Shown: piece by piece, positions 5,961 through 6,166 of the stretch
Layout of the letters: each line of letters starts with the position of its first letter
How positions within the stretch are numbered: position 1 is the first letter of the stretch
NCBI GenBank assembly: GCA_021801945.1
Contig: JAKABE010000213.1
Coordinates: 1-6,166, forward strand
Length of the DNA stretch: 6,166 nucleotides
Source of the DNA: Acidobacteriota bacterium
GTDB lineage: Bacteria > Acidobacteriota > Terriglobia > Terriglobales > Acidobacteriaceae
Reading direction: 5' to 3'
The notes under the pieces: generated by a model
The model's input: the letters and a program-made list of their open reading frames with translations, nothing else
What the model was told of the DNA's origin: nothing
Databases searched by the model: none
Program-made: the position numbers and the translations under genes

Positions 5961-5971
5961 AAAAGTACTGT

Positions 5972-6166
5972 ATGGGTCGTGGACTTCTCATAACACTGGG
6001 AGTGGTGGGCGTGCTGTTCTTGGCGGCCCTGATGGTGGTGGCGAGCTATGTGAGCGCGCGCAATCAGATGGTGGCCAAGGATCAGGATGTGAAAGCGGCG
6101 TGGTCAGAGGTGGATGTGCAGATGGAGCGGCGCGCCGACCTCATTCCCAACCTGGTGCAGACGGTG
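5972..6166 (+). CDS. lemA: LemA family membrane protein (3' partial)
   Basis: The first 65 codons are visible; the window ends inside the gene, and family members are usually about 180-200 residues. Residues 4-27 form one hydrophobic membrane anchor ([14 protein letters not shown] and on), followed by [20 protein letters not shown] and then the family hallmark [11 protein letters not shown] (52-62) at the start of a helical bundle. In relatives this is preceded by [12 protein letters not shown] residues, seen here at 43-50. The function of LemA proteins is not established; they are single-anchor membrane proteins often encoded next to TPM-domain proteins, and the upstream neighbour here is one. 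The ATG at 5972 is supported by the upstream GGAGGAGA and by placing the anchor at the very N terminus. The two genes are co-directional, with a 174-nt spacer that is long for a tight operon. Confidence 0.9.
   Translation, partial: MGRGLLITLGVVGVLFLAALMVVASYVSARNQMVAKDQDVKAAWSEVDVQMERRADLIPNLVQTV

Larger units (their letters stand above)
5798..5971. other. Spacer between TPM and lemA genes
   Basis: This 174-nt stretch contains two hairpins (5886-5904 and 5933-5951) and the lemA Shine-Dalgarno. It has no convincing coding sequence. No recognisable promoter hexamer pair was found, so lemA may be read through from the TPM gene or from an unrecognised promoter here. Confidence 0.5.

Noticed and set aside
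1..6166. CRISPR array, tRNA, rRNA, insertion sequence or phage attachment site
   Set aside because: No regularly spaced repeats, cloverleaf-like sequence, transposase motifs or terminal inverted repeats were seen on either strand.

Overview
This GC-rich, gene-dense window carries ordinary bacterial housekeeping genes. Their combination (a GcvT with DVSHMG and GYSGEDGFE motifs, FabD, an S9A oligopeptidase B, and a TPM protein with a Gly-rich tail beside LemA), together with the codon bias, suggests an Acidobacteriota-like soil bacterium. That placement is an impression from protein style, not a database result.

Layout, left to right. Bases 2-1087 (+) hold most of gcvT, the aminomethyltransferase of the glycine cleavage system; its 5' end lies outside the window. 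Bases 1088-1362 show no gene. Bases 1363-1620 (+) encode an unrecognised 85-residue protein with two predicted membrane segments, preceded by a good Shine-Dalgarno and using noticeably less GC-rich codons than its neighbours. Bases 1777-2724 (+) are fabD, malonyl-CoA:ACP transacylase, with its catalytic Ser and His intact. Convergent to it, 2789-4915 (-) encode a full-length oligopeptidase B with an intact Ser-Asp-His triad. Its start is 69 bp from the divergent start of a secreted or membrane-anchored TPM-domain protein (4985-5797, +). After a 173-nt spacer with two hairpins, the first 65 codons of a lemA-family gene (5972-6166, +) run off the window.

The genes do not form one pathway. GcvT feeds one-carbon metabolism, FabD starts fatty acid synthesis, oligopeptidase B trims peptides in the cytosol, and the TPM and LemA proteins are a recurrent envelope-associated pair of poorly known function. 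Two observations stand out. First, fabD, the oligopeptidase gene and the TPM gene each have a TACAAT or TACACT hexamer 9-10 nt before the ATG and no good Shine-Dalgarno, which suggests transcripts with almost no leader, whereas the two genes with strong Shine-Dalgarno sites lack such a box. Second, the oligopeptidase B keeps the two Glu residues that read Arg/Lys at P1 but has lost both Asp residues that read a basic P2 residue in the enterobacterial enzymes. I found no mobile element, CRISPR array, tRNA, rRNA or convincing new multi-gene system.
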